Below, in pieces: positions 33,463 to 43,799 of a stretch of DNA of 50,636 nt. The stretch's first letter is position 1. Each line of letters starts with the position of its first letter. A program made the translations under genes and the position numbers. The notes beneath the pieces were generated by a model, which worked only from the letters and a program-made list of their open reading frames with translations, was not told the DNA's origin and did no database searches. The DNA lies in contig NZ_JAAVVZ010000018.1 of the NCBI RefSeq assembly GCF_023910635.1, forward strand, positions 1-50,636. The letters run 5' to 3'. The stretch comes from Sphingorhabdus sp. (GTDB lineage Bacteria > Pseudomonadota > Alphaproteobacteria > Sphingomonadales > Sphingomonadaceae).

Positions 33463-34365
33463 TTGGCAGACGGTCAGATTCAGGCGGGGGCACGGCCTAT
33501 CTACACATTAAGCGGGCATAGCCTTGTCGGCGACAAAAGGACAACGCCGATCCGTGGCGACCTTGCCGATATCAGCCTAGCTGGAAAGCTCTTTGCGCCG
33601 CATTATGCCGTGCCGATGCTGCGCACGGGTATCGCGCCCGTCACCGAAATCCATGCGGAGGCGCATGCGACATCAATGCCCGTTAGTGCGTTGATGCATG
33701 GCGAAGAATTTGCCGTGTTGGATGTCGCGGGCGAATGGGCATGGGGATATTGTCTGCACGACAATTATTTGGGCTATCTGCGCTTTGCCGAACTGGGGGA
33801 TGATTTTGCCGCCACACATATCGTCAGCGCGTCGGCAACCTTGCTGGTGGCGGCACCATCGACGAAAGCGCCTGTGTTGGCCCGCTATCCCATGGGCGCG
33901 CGCTTGCTCTGCGGCGAACTTAGCGATTGTGGCAAATATCTGCCTTCCGAAAATGGTTTTGTGCCGTTAACGCATGTGTCTGAAATTGGACGCGTTGCTG
34001 CGTCACCCGCTGATCTCGCCGAGCAACTTATCGGCGCGCCCTATAGCTGGGGTGGACGCAGCGGGGATTCGGTTGATTGTTCCGGCCTTGTCCAATTGGT
34101 TTTTGGCCTGAAAGGCATCATGGCCCCGCGCGACGCCGATATGCAAATGGCCGACTTTGGTGCAGAATTGCCCGAAGGCGCACGGCTGGAACGTGGCGAT
34201 TTGGTTTTCTTCCCCGGCCATGTCGGCATCATGGCGGATGCCGAAAACATCATCCACGCCAATGGAGCCGCGATGGCAGTGAGCGTGGAACCGCTGGCGG
34301 ACGCGGCGGCACGTTTTGACGAGCATGCGGTGGCGATTTTGGGGCGGAAAAGGGTGCGGTGGTGA
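33463..34365 (+). CDS. NlpC/P60 family peptidase with SH3-like domains
   Basis: The 300-residue protein has SH3-like domains at the N-terminus (GEEFAVLDVAGEWAWGY, YLGYLRF) and an NlpC/P60 cysteine peptidase domain at the C-terminus, with the catalytic cysteine in DSVDCSGLV and histidines in FPGHVGIM and IHANG. It likely cleaves cell-wall peptides (gamma-D-Glu-diamino acid bonds). No signal peptide is seen. The start is a TTG; GGGGAC lies about ten bases upstream. Confidence 0.9.
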   Translation: MADGQIQAGARPIYTLSGHSLVGDKRTTPIRGDLADISLAGKLFAPHYAVPMLRTGIAPVTEIHAEAHATSMPVSALMHGEEFAVLDVAGEWAWGYCLHDNYLGYLRFAELGDDFAATHIVSASATLLVAAPSTKAPVLARYPMGARLLCGELSDCGKYLPSENGFVPLTHVSEIGRVAASPADLAEQLIGAPYSWGGRSGDSVDCSGLVQLVFGLKGIMAPRDADMQMADFGAELPEGARLERGDLVFFPGHVGIMADAENIIHANGAAMAVSVEPLADAAARFDEHAVAILGRKRVRW

Positions 34366-34371
34366 TCTATT

Positions 34372-34540
34372 GCCCCTCCTCTTCAGGGGAGGGGCAGCGA
34401 GACTTGCGAGCTTGCTCGCTAGTCGCAGCCGGGTGGGGCCTCTCCGCCCATGTGCCAGGCTTACAGGCCCCACCCCAACCCCGTGGAGCCTCTCGGACCA
34501 GTCCGGGGGACTGGTCCCTCCACGCCTGAAGGGGAGGGGC
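34372..34540. repeat. REP-like inverted repeat cluster before argC
   Basis: CCCCTCCTCTTCAGGGGAGG near the left end is matched by CCTGAAGGGGAGGGG at the right end. Further inner stems are present: GCGAGC/GCTCGC and GGACCAGTCC/GGACTGGTCC. It is non-coding although an open frame runs through it. Confidence 0.7.
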
Positions 34541-34585
34541 TTCAAGTTCTCGACTCAGCTTCGAATCTTTGGCTATAGGGCGGTA

Positions 34586-35521
34586 ATGACCAAATCCATC
34601 TTCATCGACGGCGCTGCGGGCACCACTGGGCTTGAAATTGCCGACCGGCTGTCTGGCCGCGCAGAATTCACGCTGATCGCCTTGGATGATGCCAAGCGTA
34701 AAGACGTGGCCGCGAAGCGCGAGGCGTTGAACGACGCCGACTTTGTCATCCTGTGCTTGCCGGATGACGCCGCAAAAGAGGCGGTGGCGATGACGACCTC
34801 AAGCCACACCCGCATCATTGATGCGTCCACGGCCTACCGCGTTGATCCCGACTGGGCCTATGGCTTTGCCGAAGTTCGCACGGGCCAGCGCGAACGGATT
34901 GCGTCGGCACGGCTGGTCAGTAACCCCGGTTGCTACCCCACCGGCTTTTTGGGCCTTATCGCGCCCTTGTTGGCCGCTGGCCTCCTTCCTGCCGATTGGC
35001 CTTATACCGTCAACGCAGTGTCGGGTTATTCGGGCGGCGGCAAGGCGTTGATACAAAGGTTCGAAGGCGACGGCGCGGATATCGGCTATCGCAGCTACGG
35101 CCTTGATTTGGCACACAAGCATGTGCCCGAAATGCAGGTTCATGCAGGCCTCACTTACGCGCCCATATTTGCACCCGCCGTCGTCCGCGCCTTTCGCGGC
35201 ATGCTGGTTGAGGTGCCCTTGCCGCTATCGGCGATGACGGGTGCAGGCAGCGCAGATGCGTTGCGCCATGCACTACTGGCCCATTATGCCGGGTCGCCAG
35301 TGGTGAAGGTGCACAGCGAAGCTGCGCCAAGCGAATTATTGATGCACGCCGACCAAGCGCCGTCCGACCGCCTCGACCTCTATGTGCTGGCGTCGCCCGA
35401 TGGGTCGCAAGTGCGCCTGTTGGCGATGCTCGACAATCTCGGCAAAGGCGCGAGCGGGGCCGCGGTGCAGAATTTGAACATCATGGCTGGGTTGGATGAA
35501 ACGGCTGGGTTGCGGTTGTAA
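34586..35521 (+). CDS. argC: N-acetyl-gamma-glutamyl-phosphate reductase ArgC
   Basis: ArgC reduces N-acetylglutamyl phosphate to the semialdehyde in arginine synthesis. The 311-residue length fits the shorter type-2 ArgC. It has an N-terminal nucleotide fold (IDGAAGTTGLEIA) and the active-site cysteine motif SNPGCYPTG, followed by SGYSGGGK and AHKHVPEM. The frame extends upstream to 34316, but that part lies in repeats; the ATG at 34586 is the natural start. Confidence 0.96.
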   Translation: MTKSIFIDGAAGTTGLEIADRLSGRAEFTLIALDDAKRKDVAAKREALNDADFVILCLPDDAAKEAVAMTTSSHTRIIDASTAYRVDPDWAYGFAEVRTGQRERIASARLVSNPGCYPTGFLGLIAPLLAAGLLPADWPYTVNAVSGYSGGGKALIQRFEGDGADIGYRSYGLDLAHKHVPEMQVHAGLTYAPIFAPAVVRAFRGMLVEVPLPLSAMTGAGSADALRHALLAHYAGSPVVKVHSEAAPSELLMHADQAPSDRLDLYVLASPDGSQVRLLAMLDNLGKGASGAAVQNLNIMAGLDETAGLRL

Positions 35522-35544
35522 CGGCTATCCAAACCTAGACACGC

Positions 35545-35635
35545 CGTCACCCTGAACTCGTTTCAGGGTCCATTTCGCCTCTAAACCCTCCGGCCCGCGT
35601 GGCACGATGGATGCTGAACCAAGTTCAGCATGACG
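35545..35635. repeat. Paired hairpins downstream of argC
   Basis: CCCTGAAC/GTTTCAGGG and TGCTGAAC/GTTCAGCA form two related stems, a pattern commonly dispersed in genomes of this order. The first may also serve to terminate argC. No gene lies between 35522 and 35839. Confidence 0.65.
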
Positions 35636-35652
35636 ATGTGTAATGAAACTCC

Positions 35653-35834
35653 TCAATAAGGCGGCCATCTCAAACCCTCTCCCGTTGGGAGAGGATACGC
35701 AGCCTTAGGCGCGCAGCGCATTAGGCGCAGTTGGTGAGGGGGTGTGCGCTCTCGTAAGGGCGGAGCCCCTCACCCAGCTTCGACTAAGCGGCGAGCCGCC
35801 AAGTCTGCGCAACCCTCTCCCCATGGGAGAGGGC
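35653..35834. repeat. REP-like block next to map, with a short copy of the map 3' end
   Basis: CCTCTCCCGTTGGGAGAGG (35676-35694) and CCCTCTCCCCATGGGAGAGG (about 35814) are perfect hairpins flanking GTGAGGGG/CCCCTCAC arms. At 35653 TCAATAAGGCGGC repeats exactly the end of map at 35840, followed by a similar TCAAACC. The block seems to have duplicated the gene end on insertion. Confidence 0.6.
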
Positions 35835-35839
35835 AGCTT

Positions 35840-36667
35840 TCAATAAGGCGGCTGATCAAAACCCTTTGGGCTCTTGGTAAATATCTCACAACCATCGTCA
35901 GTAATGCCAATGCTATGCTCGAACTGCGCGCTTAACGAGCGGTCGCGTGTTACCGCCGTCCAGCCATCGTCAAGCACCTTGCCTGCGGCCTTGCCGATGT
36001 TGATCATCGGTTCAATCGTGAAGATCATGCCGGGGCGCAGCTCTGGACCCGTGCCGGGGCGGCCGACATGGACGATTTCGGGGGCGTCGTGGAATAATTG
36101 ACCCAAGCCATGGCCGCAGAAATCGCGGACCACGCCATAGCGGTGCTTTTCGGCGTGGGTTTGGATGGCGTAGCCAATGTCGCCGACTCGGTTGCCGGGT
36201 TTCGCGGCTTCGATACCGAGCATGAGGCATTCATAGGTCACATCGACCAAGCGCTTGGCCTTTACCGGCACGTCGCCGACTAGGAACATGCGGCTGGTGT
36301 CGCCGTGCCAGCCACCCAGTTGCGGCGTCACGTCGATGTTGACGATATCGCCGTCCTTCAATTTCTTGTCCGACGGAATTCCGTGGCAAATGACATGGTT
36401 GATCGAGATGCAGCAGCTATGCGTGTAACCGCGATAGCCCAAGGTGGCAGGAACCGCGCCGCCGCGCATCGTCATTGCACGGACAATGTCATCGAGTTCT
36501 TCCGTGCTTACGCCGGGCACGACATGCGGCACCAAGGCATCGAGTATTTCGGCAGCAAGGCGTCCGGCCTTGCGCATGCCGTCAAAGCCCTCGGCCCCAT
36601 GCAATTTGATCGTCCCGTCGCGGGCCTGCATCGCCTCTTGGGGCGTCACGCTTACATATTGTTCCAT
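35840..36667 (-). CDS. map: Methionine aminopeptidase, type I
   Basis: MetAP removes the initiator methionine from new proteins. The metal ligands appear in DGDIVNIDVTPQLGGWHGDT, FCGHGLGQLFHDAPEI, IFTIEPM and QFEHSIGIT. The start at 36667 gives 275 residues; the frame extends to 36685 without support. It is divergent from the CinA-like gene. Confidence 0.96.
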   Translation of the reverse strand: MEQYVSVTPQEAMQARDGTIKLHGAEGFDGMRKAGRLAAEILDALVPHVVPGVSTEELDDIVRAMTMRGGAVPATLGYRGYTHSCCISINHVICHGIPSDKKLKDGDIVNIDVTPQLGGWHGDTSRMFLVGDVPVKAKRLVDVTYECLMLGIEAAKPGNRVGDIGYAIQTHAEKHRYGVVRDFCGHGLGQLFHDAPEIVHVGRPGTGPELRPGMIFTIEPMINIGKAAGKVLDDGWTAVTRDRSLSAQFEHSIGITDDGCEIFTKSPKGFDQPPY

Positions 36668-36729
36668 GCAAGCGATATAAGGCAATAATCCGCACTTTGC
36701 GAGGGGGTGATTTATGCTATCGCGTGCGG

Positions 36730-37488
36730 ATGACAGAATCTCGCATCTACACCGCCGCCCTTGTAATTATCGGCGATGAAATCCTTTCTGGCCGCACACA
36801 GGATAAAAATGTCGCCCAAATTGCCCTTTGGCTCAATATTCAGGGCATTCGCCTAAAAGAGGTGCGCGTTGTCGCTGATGTTGAGGAATCGATTGTCGAG
36901 GCCGTGAACGCGCTGCGCGCGCGCAATGATTATCTGTTTACCACAGGCGGCATCGGGCCGACGCATGATGATATCACGGTGGACGCAATTGCGGCTGCGC
37001 TGGGTGTAGACGTTGTCATTCATCCAGAGGCTAGCGCAGCGTTGCATGCATATTATGAAACGCGCGGCGGGATCAATCCCGGTCGTTTGCGTATGGCACG
37101 GGTGCCCGAGGGCGCTGACCTCATCCCCAACAAGATGTCGGGTGCGCCGGGTATCCGGCATGGCAATATCTTCATCATGGCGGGCGTTCCGCACATCACC
37201 GCTGGTATGTTGGACGCGTTGACGGGCACGCTTGAGGGCGGCGCGCCCTTATTGTCCCACCAAATCGGTTGCTGGGTCGCCGAAAGCGAAGTGGCCAAGC
37301 TGCTTGGTGATACTGAAAAGCACCATGAGGGATGCCAAATCGGCAGCTACCCGTTTTTCCGTGAGGGCAAGGTCGGTGCAAATTTTGTCGTGCGCACCAC
37401 CGATGCGCATAAATTGGCGGAATGTGTTGAGGCGTTGCAACTTGGTCTGCGCGGTTTGGGTTATGACACCGTTGACGGTGGAATTTAA
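36730..37488 (+). CDS. Competence/damage-inducible protein A (CinA-like), molybdopterin-binding domain
   Basis: The 252-residue protein is the MoaB/Mog-like domain of CinA alone: AALVIIGDEILSGRTQDKN at the start, TTGGIGPTHDDITVDAIAAA with the typical GGxGPTxDD, and NKMSGAPGI. The C-terminal amidase (PncC) domain is absent. Its role is uncertain; nucleotide or ADP-ribose hydrolysis is known for some CinA proteins. The ATG at 36730 is preferred over the frame from 36697. Confidence 0.9.
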   Translation: MTESRIYTAALVIIGDEILSGRTQDKNVAQIALWLNIQGIRLKEVRVVADVEESIVEAVNALRARNDYLFTTGGIGPTHDDITVDAIAAALGVDVVIHPEASAALHAYYETRGGINPGRLRMARVPEGADLIPNKMSGAPGIRHGNIFIMAGVPHITAGMLDALTGTLEGGAPLLSHQIGCWVAESEVAKLLGDTEKHHEGCQIGSYPFFREGKVGANFVVRTTDAHKLAECVEALQLGLRGLGYDTVDGGI

Positions 37489-37548
37489 GCGGGGGGTCGT
37501 CGGCTCGTTCATCTGCGGTCAAGCCTTAGTGCGGTTATGAGGACATTA

Positions 37549-40422
37549 ATGCGCAAATTTTCCCACGCTCTCGCCTTGGCAGCCTTGCTGCTTTCCACCA
37601 CCGCTTATGCGCAAGCCACGCCCGCCGCGCAGGCGGCAACTAAGGCGGTTGCGCAGCCATGGTTGTATGAAGGCAGCGACGTCCCTGTGGATGACACATG
37701 GACATTTGGTGTTCTGCCCAACGGTCTTCGCTATGCGGTCAAGAAAAACGATGTGCCAGCGGGGCAAGTTTCCATTCGGGTACGGATCGACGCGGGCGCA
37801 TTGCATGAAAATAATGACGAGCAAGGCTTTGCCCATTTAATCGAGCATTTGTCCTTCCGCGGATCAACCTTTGTTCCGGATGGTGAGGCAAAGCGCATTT
37901 GGCAGCGGTTCGGTGTAACTTTCGGCAGCGACAGCAACGCGCAAACCACGCCGACGCAGACCGTCTACAAGCTCGATTTGCCCAATGCGACCCCGGAAAA
38001 GCTGGATGAGTCTGTGAAAATCATTTCAGGCATGATCCGCAATCCACGAATTTCGCCAACCGCGCTAAATGCCGAACGCGCGATTGTTTTGGCCGAATTG
38101 CGCGAGAATAGCGGCGCGCAGATGATCTATAGCGATGCTTTGCGTCAACATGCGTTTCAGGGGCAGCGCCTTGGGAACCGGTCCACCATCGGGACACCCG
38201 AAACGCTACAGGCGGCAGATGCCGTCCGCCTCAGCGCCTTTCATGACCGCTGGTATCGCCCCGAAAACGCCGTTGTCGTCATGGCTGGCGATATGGAACC
38301 AGCCATGCTTGCCAATCTGGTGCAGAAATATTTCAACGATTGGAAAGGCAAAGGCCAAAGCGCGCCGGAGCCAAATTTTGGCGACCCCAGCCCGCAAGGA
38401 ACACCTGCGCGTGTGCTGATTGAACCGACATTGCCACATACGGTCAGCCTTGCCTATCTGCGGCCCTGGCGCAAAGTGAACGACACGATTGTTTATAATG
38501 AACAATTGCTGATCGATGCCTTGGCGCTGCAAATCATTAACCGCAGGCTTGAGGTGCAGGCGCGCAATGGCGGCAGTTATCTATTTGCCCAGGTCGCGCA
38601 GGAAGATATTTCGCGCACCGCCGATGCGACATTGGTTTCCCTGACGCCCGTCGGCGACCAATGGGAGGCCGCGACGCGTGACGTCCGCGCGATCATTGCC
38701 GATGCGGTTGCAACACCGCCGTCGGTTGCGGATATTGACCGGGAAAAGACATTGTTCGGTAATGCCCTGCGCACGATGCTGGACAGCTATCCGTTCGAAG
38801 CCGCCGCCAAGCAGGCCGATGATATCGTCAGCGCCGTGGATATACGTGAAACGGTGGCTGCCCCAAAAACCGTCATTATGGTGTATGAGGGCATGAAGGA
38901 CAAGTTCACACCCGAACGGCTTTTGGAGTCCACACAGAAGCTTTTCAGCGCCGATGTGACACGGTTGATGGTCTCTTCGCCCGTCACGATAGCCGACGCG
39001 GATAACCGCGCCCTAGCGGCCTTGAATACATCGGTGGCGGCAAACACTTCGGCGCGCCTGTCCGAAAACAATATTGGCTTTGCCGCGCTGCCCAAATTGG
39101 GTGCACCTGGAAAGCTGGTGGCCGAGGACACATTGCCGCGATGGGACGTTACGCGGCTCGCGCTTTCCAATGGTGTGCGCGCATTGCTGTATCCGAACAA
39201 AGCCGAAAGCGGTCAGATTCGTGTGCTGGTCCGTTTTGGCCGTGGGTATCAGGCGGTACATCCGGACAAAGGCGATCTATTATGGGCAGGGCCATTGGTT
39301 CTGCCGGAAAATGGCATTGGCAATATCAAACGCACCGAAATTGATCAGATGGTCAACGGTCGGCGGATCGAGCTGAATTTCTCGGTAGATGACGACGCTT
39401 TCCAATTTGCCGCCAACACGCGGCCAGATGATCTTGCTGACCAGCTTATCTTAATTGCAACGAAGCTGGAGTACCCCGGTTGGGATGCTGCGCCTGTTGA
39501 ACGTGCCAAGGCGCTTGCTACGTCGGGTTATGCCAGCTTTGAAATGTCGGCGACGTCGGTCTTGCAACGTGATCTGGAATATCTGCTGCGCAATAAGGAC
39601 GCGCGTTGGAAGGCGGCGACGCCTGCAGAAGTGGCAAAAATTGATGCAGCGAAGTTTGAATCCTATTGGCAGCCTTTGATGGCGCAGGGTCCTGTCGAAG
39701 TTCTGCTTTTCGGTGATTTCGACAAAGCAGTAGCGGTAGCGGCGCTGGAAAAAAGTTTCGGGGCGATGGCGCCGCGTGCGCCTTTGCCCGTATCATCAGC
39801 GGCAAGTGAACTGCGCTTCCCTGCGCCAACGGCTGCGCCTGTTCGCCTGATGCATCGCGGGGCCAGCGATCAATCAGCAGCCGTCATGGCCTGGCCAACG
39901 GGCGGCGGCATTAGCGGCATTACCGAGGGGCGGCAGTTGGAAACATTGGCGGCAATTTTCCGCGACCGTTTGTTCGAAAAATTCCGCGCTGAACAAGCCG
40001 CGAGCTACAGCCCCGACATGGCCGCCAACTGGCCGCTCGATTTTAACAGCGGCGGGTATTTAATGGCGTATACGCAGGTTAAGCCTGCGGATGTGGACCG
40101 TTTCTTTGCCTTTGCAGATGCAATTGCGGCCGACTTAATTGCCAATCCCGTTAGCGCCGACGAATTGCAGCGCGCCGTGGAACCGGCCAAGCAAGCCATT
40201 GAGCGCGCGGCGTCGGGTAACACATTTTGGCTCAATCAGCTGAAAGGGGCGACATATAACCCCGAACGCTTTGTCGCCTTGGGAAAGCTGTACAGCGATT
40301 ATAACGATGTAACGCCGGCCATTTTGCAGTCACTGGCAAAACGCTATTTTGTTAAGGACAAGGCGTGGAAGCTTGTCGTTGATCCGCAATCGGGCGATAG
40401 CGCCGAAACTGCCGCGCGTTAA
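37549..40422 (+). CDS. M16 family zinc peptidase, secreted
   Basis: The 957-residue protein has a signal peptide (MRKFSHALALAALLLSTTAY, cleavage near AQA) and an active M16 domain with the inverted zinc motif HLIEH (H96, E99, H100). The second half resembles the inactive M16 repeats. It is probably a periplasmic pitrilysin-like protease. The start at 37549 has GAGG six bases upstream; an earlier ATG at 37537 is possible. It is convergent with hslU. Confidence 0.93.
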   Translation: MRKFSHALALAALLLSTTAYAQATPAAQAATKAVAQPWLYEGSDVPVDDTWTFGVLPNGLRYAVKKNDVPAGQVSIRVRIDAGALHENNDEQGFAHLIEHLSFRGSTFVPDGEAKRIWQRFGVTFGSDSNAQTTPTQTVYKLDLPNATPEKLDESVKIISGMIRNPRISPTALNAERAIVLAELRENSGAQMIYSDALRQHAFQGQRLGNRSTIGTPETLQAADAVRLSAFHDRWYRPENAVVVMAGDMEPAMLANLVQKYFNDWKGKGQSAPEPNFGDPSPQGTPARVLIEPTLPHTVSLAYLRPWRKVNDTIVYNEQLLIDALALQIINRRLEVQARNGGSYLFAQVAQEDISRTADATLVSLTPVGDQWEAATRDVRAIIADAVATPPSVADIDREKTLFGNALRTMLDSYPFEAAAKQADDIVSAVDIRETVAAPKTVIMVYEGMKDKFTPERLLESTQKLFSADVTRLMVSSPVTIADADNRALAALNTSVAANTSARLSENNIGFAALPKLGAPGKLVAEDTLPRWDVTRLALSNGVRALLYPNKAESGQIRVLVRFGRGYQAVHPDKGDLLWAGPLVLPENGIGNIKRTEIDQMVNGRRIELNFSVDDDAFQFAANTRPDDLADQLILIATKLEYPGWDAAPVERAKALATSGYASFEMSATSVLQRDLEYLLRNKDARWKAATPAEVAKIDAAKFESYWQPLMAQGPVEVLLFGDFDKAVAVAALEKSFGAMAPRAPLPVSSAASELRFPAPTAAPVRLMHRGASDQSAAVMAWPTGGGISGITEGRQLETLAAIFRDRLFEKFRAEQAASYSPDMAANWPLDFNSGGYLMAYTQVKPADVDRFFAFADAIAADLIANPVSADELQRAVEPAKQAIERAASGNTFWLNQLKGATYNPERFVALGKLYSDYNDVTPAILQSLAKRYFVKDKAWKLVVDPQSGDSAETAAR

Positions 40423-40433
40423 CGCGGCAACGG

Positions 40434-41738
40434 TTACAAAACATATTTGGACAGGTCTGTGTCCTTGGCGATGCCCGACAGCTGTTTGCTGACATAAGCT
40501 GCATCGATCTTCAACGTTTCGCCTTTGCGGTCTTCGGCGTCGTAGCTGATGTCTTCAAGCAGCTTTTCCATGACGGTCTGCAAGCGCCGTGCGCCGATAT
40601 TTTCGACAGAAGAATTCACGTCCACCGCAATGCGGGCAATGGCGTCGATGGCGTCATCGCTGAATTCCAGTGTTACTTCTTCGGTCGCCAATAATGCTTT
40701 ATATTGCATCGGCAGGTTGGCCCGGGTTTCGGATAATATCCGGACAAAGTCGGCATGCTCCAGCGCGCGCAGTTCCACGCGGATGGGCAAGCGGCCCTGT
40801 AATTCGGGTAACATGTCGCTTGGCTTGGAAATGTGGAAGGCGCCCGACGCGATGAACAATACATGGTCGGTTTTCATCGGCCCATATTTGGTCGCGACGG
40901 TGGTTCCTTCAATCAAGGGCAGCAGGTCGCGCTGAACACCTTCGCGGCTGACCGACCCGCCGCCACGTGCATCGGACACCGCAATCTTGTCGATTTCGTC
41001 GAGGAACACGATACCATTGGCCTCGGCATCGGCCAACGCAACGCGGTTCACATCGTCTTGGTCAAGGCGCTTTTCGGATTCTTCCTCGACCAGTTTCTTC
41101 CACGCATCGGGGACCTTCATCTTGCGCCGTTTCAGATTGTCCTTGCCAAAGGCCTTGCCCATCATCTCGCCAAGATTGATCATCCCGACATTGCCACCCA
41201 TGCCTGGTATTTCCATCGGCATCGTCGGGCTGTCAGACACCTCGATTTCAATTTCAACCTCGTCCATGTGCCGGTCGCGAATGCGCTGGCGGAATGCTTC
41301 GCGTGTCGCCTCGCTTGCCGTGTCGCCAGCCAGCGTTTTCAGTATGCGCTCCATCGCGGCTGTCTCGGCGGCTTCGCGCACATGTTCGCGGCGGCGCTCT
41401 TTTTCCAGACGCACGGCCTCTTCGGCCAAATCGCGGGCAATTTGTTCGACGTCGCGGCCGACATAGCCGACTTCGGTGAATTTGGTGGCCTCGACCTTGA
41501 TGAATGGCGCATCGGCCAGCTTGGCCAATCGGCGGGAAATCTCGGTCTTGCCGCACCCCGTTGGGCCAATCATCAGGATGTTTTTGGGCGTAACCTCGTC
41601 GCGCAAATCGGCGCCGAGACGCTGGCGGCGCCAACGATTGCGCAGCGCAACGGCAACTGCCCGCTTCGCGTCCGCTTGGCCAATGATATGTTCGTCGAGT
41701 GCAGCCACAATGGCTTTTGGGGTCAGTGCGTTTTTCAT
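40434..41738 (-). CDS. hslU: ATP-dependent protease ATPase subunit HslU
   Basis: HslU is the AAA+ unfoldase that feeds proteins to the HslV peptidase. Walker [10 protein letters not shown] (58-66), Walker B FLDEIDKI and the C-terminal [16 protein letters not shown] that docks into HslV are present. Length is 434 residues. It lies downstream of hslV in the same orientation, 46 bases apart. Confidence 0.98.
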   Translation of the reverse strand: MKNALTPKAIVAALDEHIIGQADAKRAVAVALRNRWRRQRLGADLRDEVTPKNILMIGPTGCGKTEISRRLAKLADAPFIKVEATKFTEVGYVGRDVEQIARDLAEEAVRLEKERRREHVREAAETAAMERILKTLAGDTASEATREAFRQRIRDRHMDEVEIEIEVSDSPTMPMEIPGMGGNVGMINLGEMMGKAFGKDNLKRRKMKVPDAWKKLVEEESEKRLDQDDVNRVALADAEANGIVFLDEIDKIAVSDARGGGSVSREGVQRDLLPLIEGTTVATKYGPMKTDHVLFIASGAFHISKPSDMLPELQGRLPIRVELRALEHADFVRILSETRANLPMQYKALLATEEVTLEFSDDAIDAIARIAVDVNSSVENIGARRLQTVMEKLLEDISYDAEDRKGETLKIDAAYVSKQLSGIAKDTDLSKYVL

Positions 41739-41784
41739 TACAACCTAAATGGGAAGTTGCGAACGGCGTTCAAGTGAAGCGGGC

Positions 41785-42354
41785 CTATTGGGCGCTATCC
41801 AATGTTTCGACCGTCAGATGGTCATTTGTATAGACGCAGATTTCGGCTGCAATTTTCATGGCATGTCGCGCCATTTTTTCCGCGTCCGTCTCATAATCGG
41901 CGAGCGCACGAGCCGCCGACAAGGCGTAATTCCCACCGGATCCGATTGCCGCGATGCCGTCATTCGGCTCAAGCACATCCCCATTGCCCGTCAGGATCAA
42001 GGTCACATCCTTGTCGGCGACAATCATCATCGCTTCTAAATTGCGCAGATATTTGTCGGTCCGCCAATCCTTGGCCAATTCGACCGCCGCGCGCATCAAT
42101 TGCCCGCGATGCTGTTCAAGCTTGCGCTCCAGCCGTTCAAAAAGGGTGAATGCATCGGCAGTCGCCCCTGCGAACCCGCCAATGACGGAGCCATCATGCA
42201 ATTGCCGCACCTTCTTGGCATTTGGCTTCATCACCGTCTGGCCCATCGACACCTGGCCATCGCCAGCAATCACCACTTTGCCATTTTTGCGGACGGATAA
42301 TATGGTTGTGCCATACCATGTCACCGGATTTGCGTGAGAATGTGTTTCCATAAG
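41785..42354 (-). CDS. hslV: ATP-dependent protease peptidase subunit HslV
   Basis: HslV is the proteasome-like peptidase of the HslVU heat-shock protease. The catalytic N-terminal threonine is in [11 protein letters not shown] (T15 of the precursor), so a short propeptide is removed. [14 protein letters not shown] and [14 protein letters not shown] are family blocks. The ATG at 42354 gives 189 residues; the frame to 42432 is too long for the family. Confidence 0.96.
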   Translation of the reverse strand, partial: LMETHSHANPVTWYGTTILSVRKNGKVVIAGDGQVSMGQTVMKPNAKKVRQLHDGSVIGGFAGATADAFTLFERLERKLEQHRGQLMRAAVELAKDWRTDKYLRNLEAMMIVADKDVTLILTGNGDVLEPNDGIAAIGSGGNYALSAARALADYETDAEKMARHAMKIAAEICVYTNDHLTVETLDSAQ

Positions 42355-42395
42355 CCGAGATATGGGAAACATCCGCCTAAAGCGCAAGTGAGCGA

Positions 42396-43400
42396 TTATG
42401 TACCCTGAATATCGGTCAGCCGCCGTTCCCACGCGAGTGCGTGTTGGACGATTTGGTCCAGGTCATCATATTTTGGTTGCCAGCCAAAACGTTCCTTAAT
42501 CGCTTTATTGTCGGAAATGAGTGCGTCAGGATCGCCCGCGCGGCGGCCCTCGAATTTGCGGTCCAATCTATTGTTGGTCACGCGGTCAACGGCATCGAGC
42601 ACTTGCAGAACCGAATAGCCATGACCGTATCCGCAATTCAGCGTGTGACTGCGTTCTGGGTCGGCCACAAGCGCTTCCAAGGCGATGACATGCGCCGATG
42701 CAAGGTCGCTGACATGAATATAGTCACGTACACCTGTTCCATCCTCCGTCGCATAGTCCGTGCCGAACACACTGACACTGGCGCGCTTGCCTAAAGCCGC
42801 CTCCACCGCGATTTTAAGCAAATGGGTGGCACCAACGGTGGATTGGCCGGTCCTGCTCAGCGGGTCTGCCCCGGCAACATTGAAATAGCGCAAGGCGCAA
42901 TAATTGAAATCATGCGCAGCGGCGACGTCGCGCAGCATCATCTCCGTCATCAATTTTGACGTCCCATATGGGTTGATGGGTATCGTCGGCATGTCTTCAC
43001 GTACGGGGCTTGATTCGGGAATGCCGTATGTCGCTGCGGTGGAGGAAAATATCATGTGCCGAACGCCGCCAGAGACAGCGGATTCGATCAGGCTTCGGCT
43101 CTTGGCAGTGTTGTTATTGTAGTATTTTAGAGGATTTTCGACAGATTCGGGGACCACGACCGATCCTGCGAAATGCATGATGGCGTCGATGGCCTGTTCA
43201 CCTATGATCCTCAGAACAAGTTCCGAATCGCTGACATCGCCTTCATAAAAGGTCGCTTCATCCGCTATTGCCCAACGAAATCCGGTGACAAGATTATCGA
43301 TGACTATCGGGCGATGGCCAGCGTCAATGAGGGCCAAGACCGCATGGCTGCCAATATAACCCGCACCGCCGGTCACAAGAACGTTGAGCTTTTTTGTCAT
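42396..43400 (-). CDS. galE: UDP-glucose 4-epimerase GalE
   Basis: GalE interconverts UDP-glucose and UDP-galactose, supplying surface polysaccharides. It is an extended short-chain dehydrogenase with NAD motif [10 protein letters not shown] (10-19) and catalytic YGTSK. The ATG at 43400 has GGAAAG before it and gives 334 residues, the normal length. It is upstream of hslV on the same strand. Confidence 0.95.
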   Translation of the reverse strand: MTKKLNVLVTGGAGYIGSHAVLALIDAGHRPIVIDNLVTGFRWAIADEATFYEGDVSDSELVLRIIGEQAIDAIMHFAGSVVVPESVENPLKYYNNNTAKSRSLIESAVSGGVRHMIFSSTAATYGIPESSPVREDMPTIPINPYGTSKLMTEMMLRDVAAAHDFNYCALRYFNVAGADPLSRTGQSTVGATHLLKIAVEAALGKRASVSVFGTDYATEDGTGVRDYIHVSDLASAHVIALEALVADPERSHTLNCGYGHGYSVLQVLDAVDRVTNNRLDRKFEGRRAGDPDALISDNKAIKERFGWQPKYDDLDQIVQHALAWERRLTDIQGT

Positions 43401-43470
43401 CTTGTTTTCTTTCCATACCCACGCAAGCCTGTCGGACAGCGTCGCTTTATCAACGTTCAAGAACAAAAAA

Positions 43471-43494
43471 AAGGCGGCCCAAAGGCCGCCTTTT
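43471..43494 (-). terminator. Intrinsic terminator
   Basis: AAGGCGGCC and GGCCGCCTT form a perfect stem flanked by A and T runs, 20 bases after the stop of the small secreted protein. It would separate that gene from galE. Confidence 0.88.
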
Positions 43495-43514
43495 AATGCT
43501 TAAACCTGAAGAGA

Positions 43515-43772
43515 TCAGGGGCTGGTTGGCGAGTTGTCGTCGTTGCCTGAAGCAATAACGATACCACCGATAACAGCAGCCGCAGCCAGAACAGCGACGA
43601 TTACGCCGGTTCCGCCACCAAGCTTGCTTTCTTCCTTGGTGTTAGCGCCGACGCGCTTTACCTTGGAAGCGCCAACTGCCTTCGCAGCTGGCGAAAGGGA
43701 TTCAGCCATTACTGGTGCGCTTACAAGTGAAGCGGCCGCAATAGCAGCGAGAGAGATTTTACCGAAACGCAT
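43515..43772 (-). CDS. Small secreted protein with a C-terminal hydrophobic segment
   Basis: The 85-residue protein has a signal peptide (KISLAAIAAASLVSAPVMA), a short basic linker and a glycine-rich hydrophobic segment (TGVIVAVLAAAAVIGGIVI) ending GNDDNSPTSP. The family is not recognised, though similar short proteins are frequent in sphingomonads. AAGGAGCT precedes the ATG and a strong terminator follows, suggesting good expression. Confidence 0.75.
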   Translation of the reverse strand: MRFGKISLAAIAAASLVSAPVMAESLSPAAKAVGASKVKRVGANTKEESKLGGGTGVIVAVLAAAAVIGGIVIASGNDDNSPTSP

Positions 43773-43799
43773 TATGGAGCTCCTTATTTTTGAAGTGCG

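Noticed and set aside
35744-35935. Plus-strand frame of 63 codons
   Set aside because: It is made of REP-like repeats and the antisense of map.
40833-41777. Plus-strand frame of 314 codons
   Set aside because: It is the antisense shadow of hslU.
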